Shown here in pieces: positions 1 through 7,234 of a DNA stretch of 28,794 bases (positions are counted from its first letter, which is position 1; every line of letters starts with the position of its first letter). Where the stretch lies: positions 1 to 28,794 of the IMG/VR virus record IMGVR_UViG_3300031977_002741; one strand, given 5' to 3'. The position numbers and the translations under genes are program-made. Below the pieces are notes generated by a model, which saw nothing but the letters and a program-made list of their open reading frames with translations, did no database searches and had not been told where the DNA came from. The stretch is from a virus.

Positions 1-2
1 GT

Positions 3-179
3 TTGAACCCCCTTAGACGCTGCCCCAATGATGCGTACCACTACTCGGGCCGGGTGGTGGGGACCATGCGAAGGCTGTGTGAGAGCAGCCATCCGAGGTA
101 CGCCTCTCATAAGAAGTCGGGTTCCCGTCGAGGACATTGGATGGTTCCAGGTCTAATCAACCAGTCAGATCCTTTGTAA
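3..179 (+). CDS. C-terminal end of an unidentified gene (5' truncated by the window)
   Basis: One forward frame is open from base 3 to a TAA at 177-179 (58 codons); the other two forward frames hit stops within the first 15 bases. The reading ends in GHWMVPGLINQSDPL and is rich in Arg, His, Ser and Gly. I recognise no family. The start lies outside the window, or the ATG at 66-68 could start a very short protein. Its direction matches everything downstream. It could be chance open sequence, because only the absence of stops supports it. It is followed by about 50 bases without a gene, in which I see no clear promoter or terminator. Confidence 0.4.
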   Translation: MNPLRRCPNDAYHYSGRVVGTMRRLCESSHPRYASHKKSGSRRGHWMVPGLINQSDPL

Positions 180-230
180 GCGTCAGGTCTGTAAGTCCAG
201 CTTTTATTTCACTTTTAACATCACAAGAAC

Positions 231-416
231 ATGCCCACCGGATTTTACGATTCAAAATTTAGGCCAACCGGCACTGCCTACAAAAACTATTTACGGAATA
301 CCCGTCAATGGGATGAAAAGCCGGTAGAAAAAACCGAAGAGAGTGACGAAGAGAGAAGACTTAGAGTAGTAAAGCGTCGGAAACTTTGGATAGATGTTCT
401 TAATAACCTCAAATGA
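231..416 (+). CDS. Small hypothetical phage protein, 61 aa
   Basis: The ORF starts at ATG 231 with no strong Shine-Dalgarno (only a purine stretch, CAAGAAC). It encodes a highly charged peptide: Tyr- and Arg-containing N-terminal half, then an acidic patch (EKTEESDEE) and a basic patch (RRLRVVKRRK). No membrane segment, signal peptide or cysteine motif is visible, and I do not recognise a family. Its stop (414-416) overlaps an ATG at 413-415, and the next accepted ORF starts inside its 3' end at 394. It is the first of a run of small ORFs before the terminase genes, a place where phages often carry early or accessory genes. No function can be assigned. Confidence 0.55.
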   Translation: MPTGFYDSKFRPTGTAYKNYLRNTRQWDEKPVEKTEESDEERRLRVVKRRKLWIDVLNNLK

Positions 417-552
417 AAACCGTGACTTCACGGAAGAGTGGGCAATTCAGAGGATCATCCATCACATGGATGAAAACCGCCCAGACCATGCAAAAGCCCT
501 TGCCCAAGAGTGGGGAATTGATTGGCCTGATTGTTCGGATCCGTTCGTCTAA
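394..552 (+). CDS. Small hypothetical protein, 52 aa
   Basis: The ORF runs from ATG 394 to TAA 550-552 and overlaps the preceding ORF by 23 bases. The peptide has an amphipathic, protein-like composition (FTEEWAIQRIIHHMDENRP followed by DHAKALAQEWGIDWP) and ends DCSDPFV. It is probably a short helical acidic protein. A competing frame starts at ATG 413 in a tidy ATGA overlap with the previous stop and runs to 572-574, but its translation is Ser/Lys/Thr-rich with an irregular composition, so I prefer this one. There is no clear Shine-Dalgarno, so coupling to upstream translation is likely. No family is recognised. Confidence 0.45.
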   Translation: MFLITSNENRDFTEEWAIQRIIHHMDENRPDHAKALAQEWGIDWPDCSDPFV

Positions 553-598
553 TGACGGACAAACTGCTCGTTAAATTTAGTATTGCGGTGCGTAAGAG

Positions 599-760
599 AT
601 GTTCCCTCCAGCTCTCCTAGTGAAGACTGAAAGTCCATTTTCAGAGTTGATCCGATTCAAAGCACTCAGTGATGAGGACATGCAAATGGCCAACGACCGA
701 TTCCTGAGGAGAGGTGAACCGTACAAAATCATCAGGGAGCTAGCAGAAGCGGCGGCCTGA
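599..760 (+). CDS. Small hypothetical protein, 53 aa
   Basis: The ORF runs from ATG 599 to TGA 758-760. A TAA at 593-595 is the in-frame stop just upstream, so 599 is the earliest start. The only purine stretch (AAGAG) abuts the ATG, so initiation may be weak or coupled. The peptide has two likely helices (SELIRFKALSDEDMQMANDRF and EPYKIIRELAEAAA) and no cysteines or membrane segment. A longer open frame on the opposite strand (577-972) overlaps it but has an implausible composition and orientation. The family is unknown to me. Confidence 0.5.
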   Translation: MFPPALLVKTESPFSELIRFKALSDEDMQMANDRFLRRGEPYKIIRELAEAAA

Positions 761-795
761 AATGCGGTTACATAGGAACAGAAATACCTACGCAA

Positions 796-1185
796 GTGGA
801 GTACATCACTGATGCGGCCGTACCACTTGTATTGATTCCGCCTGGATACCGCCATCCGTTGGCTCAGCAGTTTGAGGAGATCGACGACGACGGTGACTTG
901 GTCCGTTCCTATGACGAGTGGGGGCTTGCGTCTGTTTTGACGTATGCCTATACCCGCCGAGTCAAGCAGCATGCGGATTACAAGTCGATGGAGTTATTGA
1001 TGGGCGAATGTCTAGAAGGCTCTCGTCACACGACCAATGAAAACAGGGAGCTGTTTCGTGCGATAAAAAGGTGTATCAAGGCGGGCAATGATCATGAGAC
1101 CCTTGGTTACTCGAAGGTTCTCATCTCAAAACTCGGTTTGGCATTGGCCGAACAACATGAGGGCTATGACGATGAGGAAGATTGA
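796..1185 (+). CDS. Hypothetical protein, 129 aa, GTG start
   Basis: The protein starts at GTG 796 and ends at TGA 1183-1185. It begins MEYITDAAVPLVLIPPGYRHP, has an acidic stretch (EEIDDDGDL), helical middle segments and an acidic tail (HEGYDDEED). I recognise no domain. The start is uncertain. The frame is open further upstream, and the best Shine-Dalgarno-like site (AGGA, 774-777) is 18 bases before the GTG but only 6 bases before an in-frame ATA at 784. The gene overlaps the following small ORF by 14 bases, which suggests coupled translation. Small terminase-proximal genes like this are often lineage-specific. Confidence 0.7.
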   Translation: MEYITDAAVPLVLIPPGYRHPLAQQFEEIDDDGDLVRSYDEWGLASVLTYAYTRRVKQHADYKSMELLMGECLEGSRHTTNENRELFRAIKRCIKAGNDHETLGYSKVLISKLGLALAEQHEGYDDEED

Positions 1186-1360
1186 ACCGAGTCTTAACGA
1201 TCAGTTGAGGTACACCAAATTTGTCAGGGGTATTGAGAAGCTTGATCACAAGGAATTAAAAGAGGTTGCATTGGAGCTGGCTCGGCTTGCGTTATTGATG
1301 CAACCAGCCGCGATGCGATGGGCTGCAAATGAAGCTGCAGATAATCTGGGTGGTCACTAA
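1172..1360 (+). CDS. Small helical protein with NblA-like spacing, 62 aa
   Basis: I chose ATG 1172 because a GAGGG site at 1159-1163 sits 8 bases upstream. In-frame ATGs at 1166 and 1157 are too close to that site or lack one. The 62-residue product is almost wholly helical: SLNDQLRYTKFVRGIEKLDHKELKEVALELARLALL. NblA proteins (about 60 aa) are phycobilisome proteolysis adaptors in cyanobacteria and some cyanophages. They share the pattern hydrophobic-x-x-Met/Leu-Ser/Asp-x-x-Gln/Glu-x-Gln/Lys-Glu...Glu-Leu-x-Arg-x-x-Met/Leu. Here that pattern is met by I-E-K-L-D-H-K-E-L-K-E...E-L-A-R-L-A-L. Identity is low, so any helical hairpin could look similar. The stop overlaps the terminase small subunit start (TAATG). 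The ORF is likely real; the family call is a hypothesis. Confidence 0.6.
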   Translation: MRKIEPSLNDQLRYTKFVRGIEKLDHKELKEVALELARLALLMQPAAMRWAANEAADNLGGH

Positions 1361-1794
1361 TGGAGCGTCCAGACGGATTAAGTGAGCGACAGATACTCGC
1401 GGCCCAGGCGCTGGCGAGTGGTTGTTCATGGCGTGATGCTGCACGTCGAGCCAAGTGTTCAGTCGAAGCAATCCGTGGTTGGAGGAAGCAGACCGACTTC
1501 AACGATGCGGTGTGGCGTTATCAACAGGAGATTTTCCAACAGACTTTCGGTGTTGTATCGGCAGCGCTACCTTCAGCAATCCAGAAACTGCGTGAAATAG
1601 TGGAGGACAACGACCCCGATGTCAATGTGGCGGTCAAAGTCCAAGCAATTAAGATATTGATTGATGCGAGTCAGAAGCAATATGAAACAAGAACTATCGA
1701 GCGCCGTATCGAACATTTAGAAAGCTATGCAAGGGCGACTGTCGTCGAGGCTGAACCAATTAGAGAAATTTCACAGGGAGAGACAAGCGGCTGA
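1360..1794 (+). CDS. terS: Terminase small subunit
   Basis: This 144-aa protein would recognise phage DNA for packaging and deliver it to the large terminase subunit. Residues about 8-42 (LSERQILAAQALASG, then WRDAARRAKCSVEAIRGWRK) form a typical helix-turn-helix of small terminases. It is followed by a helical oligomerisation region with a coiled segment (ETRTIERRIEHLESYA). The ATG overlaps the previous stop by one base. The 3' end overlaps the large subunit ORF by 68 bases. Position directly before the large subunit and the HTH composition support the call; small subunits are poorly conserved, so the family assignment is less firm than the role. Confidence 0.85.
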   Translation: MERPDGLSERQILAAQALASGCSWRDAARRAKCSVEAIRGWRKQTDFNDAVWRYQQEIFQQTFGVVSAALPSAIQKLREIVEDNDPDVNVAVKVQAIKILIDASQKQYETRTIERRIEHLESYARATVVEAEPIREISQGETSG

Positions 1795-3136
1795 GGAGCT
1801 TCGTAAGAAGTTCAGCACGGCTGAGGGATTCGTCCCAGACTTTCCGACTGCGGATAAGTGGGATAAATTTGCGCCATTGACGTGGATCAAGTCCGGCGGA
1901 ACTGTAAAACCATTCAAGCCGTTCAAGATTCAGAAGGAATTAGTCCAGTCAATTTGTGAGAGTCAATATACGATCATTTTGAAATCAAGACAGGTCGGAG
2001 CATCGGAGACTGTATGTAGTTATTTATTGTGCCGAGCCTTGACGGAGCCTGGATTTTCGGCGGTTGTCTTCAGTAAAACTGCGACTGACTCGGGCTCTTT
2101 AGGTAAACGGATTAGAGCCCAGGCAGCGAGTATTGCAAATACGAGCATTGAGTTCACGACAGAATCAAATAGTGAGCTTGCATTTCGTGGTCTTGGAACG
2201 CTTTACTTCTTGCCTGCTACGCCTCGGGCAGCCAGGGGAATTCCTTCAGTATCAGTAGTGGTTTTGGACGAGGCCGCTTTTCTGGACGGAGTCGAGCAAA
2301 TCTATACAGCAGTCCAACCGACGATGGCGACTCTAGGTGAAAAAGGCAAACTTATCATGATGAGCACTCCCAATGGCTTGGGTAATATGTTTGCTAATTT
2401 ATGGCACTCAGTTGGTGACGATTGGAACAGATTCAGAATCCACTATAGTGATATTCCGATCTATAATAAAGATCCGAAATGGGCAGAAAAGACAAAGGCA
2501 AAATCAAAGCTCAGCGATAGGGCTTGGAAGCAGGAATACGAGCTTGACTTTGTAGCTTCTGAAGCTCAAATTTTCGACCCCGACTTGATTGCCCTTGCTT
2601 GTAATGGCGAGTGTATTGAGACGGGCTTTGTAGGCAAGGATTACATCATGGCGATTGACCCTGCAGCGGGGGGTGCTGACTACTGGTGTTCAATCGTGAT
2701 GGATGCCACGACGACCCCTTACCGGGTTGTGAACGTTTTTAGGGAGCGCCATAAATCGAGTGATCACTGCATCAAAGCGATCATCGAGCAAGCTGAAAAC
2801 TTCATGCCATCAAAGGTGATAGTAGAGAAGAACGGTGTCGGCGCGATTGTTTCCGAGGTTTTGTCGCAGAAACTGGCTCGCTACATGGTCGAGCCTTACA
2901 ACACGAACCGTCCTAACAAGATCAGCAACACCGACCGCATTGCGTATTTGTTGGAGCGCGAGGAGTTGCTTTTACCGTTTGAGCCGTTCCACCAGGAACT
3001 TCTGATGTTCCAGCAGAAGGAGAATGGAGAACGTGCTGCAGGTGAAGGTAGTCATGACGACTCAGTTATGGCTTTGGCGCTTGCTGTTCAGGCATGTGCT
3101 ACAACTCCAACAGCCGATTGGTTAGATCTAGTCTGA
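1727..3136 (+). CDS. terL: Terminase large subunit (ATPase and nuclease)
   Basis: This is the DNA-packaging motor and headful or site-specific nuclease, 469 aa, the usual size. The ATPase motifs are visible: Walker A-like LKSRQVGAS at about 85-93, Walker B plus catalytic Glu VVVLDEAAF at 177-185, and coupling motif MMSTPNG at 211-217. The RNase H-like nuclease domain shows AIDPAAGGAD (catalytic Asp 311), VEKNGVG (Glu 367) and the final acidic site GSHDDSVMAL (443-445). All key residues are present, so it should be active. The ATG at 1727 lies inside the small subunit gene. Its TGA overlaps the next ATG (TGATG), which points to coupling. Confidence 0.97.
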   Translation: MQGRLSSRLNQLEKFHRERQAAEELRKKFSTAEGFVPDFPTADKWDKFAPLTWIKSGGTVKPFKPFKIQKELVQSICESQYTIILKSRQVGASETVCSYLLCRALTEPGFSAVVFSKTATDSGSLGKRIRAQAASIANTSIEFTTESNSELAFRGLGTLYFLPATPRAARGIPSVSVVVLDEAAFLDGVEQIYTAVQPTMATLGEKGKLIMMSTPNGLGNMFANLWHSVGDDWNRFRIHYSDIPIYNKDPKWAEKTKAKSKLSDRAWKQEYELDFVASEAQIFDPDLIALACNGECIETGFVGKDYIMAIDPAAGGADYWCSIVMDATTTPYRVVNVFRERHKSSDHCIKAIIEQAENFMPSKVIVEKNGVGAIVSEVLSQKLARYMVEPYNTNRPNKISNTDRIAYLLEREELLLPFEPFHQELLMFQQKENGERAAGEGSHDDSVMALALAVQACATTPTADWLDLV

Positions 3137-3351
3137 TGCCTTATCAAGAAGATGCCTCGCTGCGTAAACAGCGACTTGAGCGGATGGTTGAAATGATGAA
3201 GGACACTGTATCTGAATACAGTGATGAAAAGCACGGCATGGTGATTATGCAGCAACACCTGCTGACTGCGGCGCAAGAAATGCACGCTTGGCACGCTGAA
3301 AAAGCCAGAGATCTGAAAAATTTCATCGCTAATCTGGAGTTATCGAGTTAA
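3136..3351 (+). CDS. Small helical protein between terminase and portal, 71 aa
   Basis: The start is ATG 3136, which overlaps the terminase stop in TGATG. A longer frame with an earlier ATG (3094) lies mostly inside the terminase gene and is not needed. The peptide is charged and helical (LRKQRLERMVEMMKDTVSEY, later AAQEMHAWHAEKARDLKNF), so it probably forms a coiled coil. No domain is recognised and no cysteines or membrane segment are seen. Its place between terL and portal suggests a head or packaging accessory role, but that is inference from position only. Confidence 0.7.
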   Translation: MPYQEDASLRKQRLERMVEMMKDTVSEYSDEKHGMVIMQQHLLTAAQEMHAWHAEKARDLKNFIANLELSS

Positions 3352-3361
3352 GGCATAAACT

Positions 3362-5440
3362 TTGGCGGAAACTTCTGGAACTGCCGGTGATCAGTTCGAT
3401 GCGGAGCGTTTGGATGGTGTTCTAACCAACGCTATTACTGGGCTAGGTACTAAGCGCGACAAGAATGCCTACTACGGGATTCGGACTCAGTCGCACCTTT
3501 CTGAGGAGCAATTAGAGGCGCTTTATTACGATCCGCTGTGTCGCCGTGTGGTGGATATTTTTGCGGAAGCCGCCATCTCCAAACCACCGACGATTAAATT
3601 CGCGGAGGAGATGGAAGGACATGACGACATTATCCGTAGTTTTGAGGAATACCTCGATCAGACAGAGTTTTACCACTTTGTAGAAGAGGCGCTGAAGCTG
3701 CAGCGTATCTATGGCGGCGCGGCACTGTTCCTGGTCTGCGACGACGGGATGGATCCAACGGAGCCCATGGACCCCCGACGACTTAAGAACATCACAGACG
3801 TGGTGCCGTTGTCAAAGCGTGAAATCAAGCCGCATGACTATAACTATTTGAATTACAGGCGACCGGATCTGTACCGGATCAGTACCAGCAAGTCACTGAA
3901 TGAGCACAGTGATATGCAATACATGCTGGTTCACAGCAGCCGTGTTTTGCGATTCGACGGTTTGTACCTGCCATGGAAACAGCGTCTTAACAACGATGGC
4001 TGGGGTCTATCTTTCCTCCAACCATTTTTTGAGCCATATAAGAGGTATCGCGGTGGGTGTGATGGTCTCGCTTCGATGCTTAACGAGTTTGATTTGTTTG
4101 TCCATAAATTGCCGGGTTTGGCAAACAAGATCGCCGCTGGCCGGGAAGCTGCACTGAAAAACCGGCTTGAAGCCAACTCACTCGCACGTTCTATTTTTGG
4201 TGGGATGGTGCTCGACAGCGAGGAGTCTGTTGAGTTCCTCAATCGTTCACTGGGAGGGGCTCAGGATATTTTCGATCGTTTGTTGGATGATCTAGTTGCG
4301 GCGGCTGACATGCCGAAGCCTCTGCTGTTTGGAACTAGCCCTGCGGGTGGCTTATCGGAGAGTGGTAAGTACGAGGACAAGGTATGGGCTTCAACAGTTG
4401 AGCGTTATCAAAACCACAGTCTGCGGCGGGCGCTCACTCGTTATTTCAACCTGATTTTCCAAATGAAGTCAGGCCCTACGGGGGGTGTTGTTCCCCAGGG
4501 CAGTTGGACCGTTTATTTCCCGCCATATTTCGCCCAATCGGATTCCGACCGAGCAAACCTCCGTCAACAGATCGCCCTTAGCGACCAGATCTACATGAAT
4601 GCGAAGGTGTTGACTCCTATGGAGATCCGCGCAAGTCGGTTCGGCGGTACGGAATACAGCATCGATACGGTGTTGCACCAAGAGGAGGAGGATCGGTTAA
4701 TTGCGATGCGGGAGCTGCAGCATGAGGCAGCGCTTGAAGGATTCGAGGGTCAGCGCCAGCGACTAGAAAACGGAAATGGAGATCCTGTTAAGGAGGAGAG
4801 CGACTTCGAGCCGACTGGATTCAACGCGGATGGTGAGTTTCTGCAGATGAACGGCCTGACGTTAAGCGCCGGTTCCACTAACGGTATTTACAGGGTTGCT
4901 GAAGTTCTACACCCTGATGGTCAGGTCAACGATGCAGAGCCTGTTGTTTTGATTGGTCGTCGGCTTGAGGATCCCAAAATTTACCGAGGATTCTTGAAGC
5001 GCGATGACGAGACAATCGAGCCAGGGCCTTTGTTGATGGGCTTTTATTCGTCCAGGTCCGCCAGCCGTGCGCTGAAGGACTTTGTCCATTCCGATAGTGT
5101 CAGCGGCCTAGAGCGTTTGGATGCAGCCGATTTAGCGCACCTGAAGAATACATACGTTTATGAGGACGACATTGAATATGCGGGCCACCGTTTTCCTGGT
5201 TACAACAAACCGATCAGAACCCCCGATCATCCAGAGAAATCGCATGCAGTGCTAGCAAAAGAAGGTGAGCAGGTTAAGTTGATTCGCTTCGGGCAGCAGG
5301 GGGTAAAGGGCAGCCCAAAGCGTAAGGGCGAGTCTGAGGCATCACGCAAACGTCGTGAAGCTTTCAGGGCTCGCCATGCGGAGAACATCAAAAAAGGAAA
5401 AATGAGCGCAGCTTACTGGTCTGCGAGGCACAAATGGTGA
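3362..5440 (+). CDS. Portal protein (DUF1073 type) with extra C-terminal domain
   Basis: The portal is the dodecameric DNA gate at the head vertex. TTG 3362 is the start, with AAGG (3350-3353) 8 bases upstream. The 692-aa product opens with features typical of DUF1073 portals: GLGTKRDKNAYYGIR, then LEALYYDPLCRRVVDIFAEAA, LQRIYGGAALFLV, and PKPLLFGTSPAGGLSESG followed by ENHSLRRAL-type helices. This core spans about residues 1-470. The last 200 or so residues are extra. They include a beta-rich part (IYRVAEVLHPDGQ, PVVLIGRRLEDPKIYRGFLK) and a basic end, SHAVLAKEGEQVKLIRFGQQ through KGKMSAAYWSARHKW. I associate that end with cyanophage proteins. The C-terminus overlaps the MuF gene start. Confidence 0.92.
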   Translation: MAETSGTAGDQFDAERLDGVLTNAITGLGTKRDKNAYYGIRTQSHLSEEQLEALYYDPLCRRVVDIFAEAAISKPPTIKFAEEMEGHDDIIRSFEEYLDQTEFYHFVEEALKLQRIYGGAALFLVCDDGMDPTEPMDPRRLKNITDVVPLSKREIKPHDYNYLNYRRPDLYRISTSKSLNEHSDMQYMLVHSSRVLRFDGLYLPWKQRLNNDGWGLSFLQPFFEPYKRYRGGCDGLASMLNEFDLFVHKLPGLANKIAAGREAALKNRLEANSLARSIFGGMVLDSEESVEFLNRSLGGAQDIFDRLLDDLVAAADMPKPLLFGTSPAGGLSESGKYEDKVWASTVERYQNHSLRRALTRYFNLIFQMKSGPTGGVVPQGSWTVYFPPYFAQSDSDRANLRQQIALSDQIYMNAKVLTPMEIRASRFGGTEYSIDTVLHQEEEDRLIAMRELQHEAALEGFEGQRQRLENGNGDPVKEESDFEPTGFNADGEFLQMNGLTLSAGSTNGIYRVAEVLHPDGQVNDAEPVVLIGRRLEDPKIYRGFLKRDDETIEPGPLLMGFYSSRSASRALKDFVHSDSVSGLERLDAADLAHLKNTYVYEDDIEYAGHRFPGYNKPIRTPDHPEKSHAVLAKEGEQVKLIRFGQQGVKGSPKRKGESEASRKRREAFRARHAENIKKGKMSAAYWSARHKW

Positions 5441-6315
5441 TGGATGAACAACTGGAAGAATACAATGAACTGCTGAGGGAAATCGAGGATGAAGCCCTGG
5501 CAGCACTGGCTGGAGGTATTGCAGCCGCGTTCAATCTCCTTCTTCAGCGTATTTACGATCAGTCACAAATCGATCTATTTCAGCGTTTATCGATAGAGGC
5601 TCAGTTCCCAGATCTTTTTCCTCCTTTACCTCCTGATCAGTCTGATGATTTTCTTGAGCTTTTTGAAGAGCTGCTTCGCGGTGCAACTGCACTAGGTCTG
5701 GATTTAACTGAAAAAGTAATGCAACCTTTAAGTCGTGATGTAGTCCCCGTAGCAATATCAGCTGGACTAATTGCAGAAGCAGCGATGAGATCAAGAGGCT
5801 ACTTAGAACGTCATGGAAGGACATTGGCATCTGAAATTACTGGGGCTATTTCACAGGGGTTGGTGCAACCGGAATCTATTGAACAACTGCGTCGGGAGTT
5901 CGCCTCACGATTGAGTGTAATCAATTCCAGGGCGGCTGTCGTTGTACGGACAGAGTCTTTCCGTATGTTCAACGATGCCATACGAGCATCAGCGGCTCAG
6001 AACGGCGTAAAGCTTGTTGTTTATTATGCGACTGTTGATGATAGAACCTGCCCGTATTGTGCAGCACAAGCGGGTAGAGTGTTCAAATTAAACGCAATAC
6101 GAGTCCCTAGGCATCCAAATTGCAGGTGTTTGTTATTTCCGTATTTAGGGAATGAGCTTGCAACACGTTCACCTTATGACGACTTTCGTCGAAGGCATCG
6201 CAATGAAGTTCATCGCTATGCTAGGTCAAGGGGCGTCGAATTAGATGACGGCCCTGCTTACTTTGAGCAATCTCAGCCCCTCCCCGTTAGGAAAGATGGA
6301 AGAAACAGCCCTTAA
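5434..6315 (+). CDS. MuF/SPP1 gp7-type minor head protein
   Basis: This 293-aa minor capsid protein belongs to the Mu gpF (SPP1 gp7) family, internal head proteins associated with the portal and needed for head morphogenesis or DNA entry. Family signs are clear near the C-terminus: VVVRTESFRMFNDA (169-181), DDRTCPYCAAQAG (202-214) and PRHPNCRCLLFP (225-236), which together give the conserved Cys/His cluster. The N-terminus is helical with an acidic Pro/Asp-rich stretch. ATG 5434 or ATG 5440 could be used; GAGG at 5425-5428 is 5 or 11 bases away. It overlaps the portal gene end by 7 bases, which fits coupled expression of interacting proteins. Confidence 0.92.
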   Translation: MVMDEQLEEYNELLREIEDEALAALAGGIAAAFNLLLQRIYDQSQIDLFQRLSIEAQFPDLFPPLPPDQSDDFLELFEELLRGATALGLDLTEKVMQPLSRDVVPVAISAGLIAEAAMRSRGYLERHGRTLASEITGAISQGLVQPESIEQLRREFASRLSVINSRAAVVVRTESFRMFNDAIRASAAQNGVKLVVYYATVDDRTCPYCAAQAGRVFKLNAIRVPRHPNCRCLLFPYLGNELATRSPYDDFRRRHRNEVHRYARSRGVELDDGPAYFEQSQPLPVRKDGRNSP

Positions 6316-6691
6316 AACCGATATGTCTGGCTATATGTTCAAGACGAAGGATGAAGCAGAGAAGGCTGCCGATGAGATGGGTCTCAAAGGAGCGCATGCA
6401 CACAAAATGGAGGACGGCAGCACCCTCTATATGCCTGGCGATAGTCACGAGTCATTCATGAAAGCCAGGAAGGGTATGAAGGACGGCCACAAGAAAACTA
6501 AGTATCAAGCCGCCCGTGATGCCATGTATAAGAAGATGCTGAAGGACAAGTACAAATACTCTTCAGAGTCTCAGAAGGATAGTGAGGCGGTCGAGGAAGT
6601 TGAGGCTTCAGAGCCAGCTAAGACTCCTTATGCGGCTGGGTTCGATGCTGTGGACACCAACATCGGCCGTGTATTTGACGACGTGCTGTGA
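6296..6691 (+). CDS. Small head-region protein with cyanophage-type MFKTKDEAEKAA motif, 131 aa
   Basis: The frame is open from 6245, but I place the start at ATG 6296, preceded by AGGA (6289-6292), or possibly ATG 6323. Residues after the start read SGYMFKTKDEAEKAADEMG, then GAHAHKMEDGSTLYMPGDSHESF. This resembles short phage domains with a conserved MG-x-x-G-x-H...YMPC/WMPC pattern (possibly DUF3721; recalled, not searched). The usual Cys after MP is replaced by Gly here. A lysine-rich stretch (KARKGMKDGHKKTKY) and an acidic C-terminal part follow. It overlaps the MuF gene end and joins the next gene by a GTGA overlap. Its role is unknown; it is probably a virion or head-assembly protein. 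Confidence 0.75.
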   Translation: MEETALKTDMSGYMFKTKDEAEKAADEMGLKGAHAHKMEDGSTLYMPGDSHESFMKARKGMKDGHKKTKYQAARDAMYKKMLKDKYKYSSESQKDSEAVEEVEASEPAKTPYAAGFDAVDTNIGRVFDDVL

Positions 6692-7197
6692 GCAAATTCC
6701 GTGACAAGGCGCTGCATGGCAGAGCAGTTACGGCAGCTAAGCGCAAATTCAAGGTCTGGCCCAGCGCCTATGCCTCTGGTTTTGTCGTCCAGGAATACAA
6801 GCGGCTATACAAGGAAAAGCATGGAAGCATGCAGGGAGCATTCCGCGACGACGATTTAGCCCGTTGGTTCAAAGAGGAGTGGGTCAGGATCACTGGATCA
6901 GGGGAGATCGCTGGTCCGTGTGGCGGCCGTTCTTCAAAGGAAGGCAAGCCCAAATGCCTACCGAAGGCCAAGGCTCAATCACTGACGACAGCCCAGCGAA
7001 AGCGGTTAGTGGCCCGCAAACGTCGGAAAGATCCGAACCCCAACAGAAGAGGAAAATCGATCATGACCAGCAGCAAAGCTTCTAAGGATGCTCAGATGCT
7101 CGCCAAGATGCTGAAGAAAAAGCCTGGTGCCACTACAAATATCCGAGATCGTTTGGTCAAGCTGATGGAAGGCTACCGGAGTCGAAACACGCGCTGA
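6688..7197 (+). CDS. Basic conserved phage protein with WFKEEW and Cys motif, 169 aa
   Basis: GTG 6688 overlaps the previous TGA (GTGA). The product is strongly basic. It contains FKVWPSAYASGFVVQEYKR (about 21-39), ARWFKEEWVRI (58-68), a Cys-bearing segment GPCGGRSSKEGKPKCLP (76-92), then Arg/Lys-rich repeats (RKRLVARKRRKDPNPNRRGK). This order, Trp-Pro-Ser-Ala-Tyr-Ala-Ser-Gly then WFKE-x-W then CG...P-x-C, matches a small domain I have seen in environmental phage structural proteins (possibly DUF5872; not verified). The charge suggests DNA contact inside the head, which is inference. It closes the portal/MuF block before a 37-base gap. Confidence 0.75.
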   Translation: MSKFRDKALHGRAVTAAKRKFKVWPSAYASGFVVQEYKRLYKEKHGSMQGAFRDDDLARWFKEEWVRITGSGEIAGPCGGRSSKEGKPKCLPKAKAQSLTTAQRKRLVARKRRKDPNPNRRGKSIMTSSKASKDAQMLAKMLKKKPGATTNIRDRLVKLMEGYRSRNTR

Positions 7198-7234
7198 GGT
7201 TTTGCGTTACAAGTGACTAGACAACATTCACGGG

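Noticed and set aside
38-60. 7-bp hairpin CCACTAC/GTGGTGG
   Set aside because: It lies inside an open reading frame, has a 9-base loop and no T-tract, so there is no reason to call a terminator or structured RNA.
95-145. Possible tRNA with a CAT anticodon
   Set aside because: The bases around CTCATAA do not form a 5-bp anticodon stem, and no T-loop (TTC-purine-A) follows.
413-574. Alternative 53-aa ORF from ATG 413 (ATGA overlap with the previous stop)
   Set aside because: The junction is tidy, but the translation is Ser/Lys/Thr-rich and irregular, while the competing frame from 394 reads like a helical protein.
577-972. 131-codon minus-strand ORF
   Set aside because: It overlaps two small plus-strand ORFs, points against all other genes and has a Ser/Leu/Arg-rich shadow-like composition.
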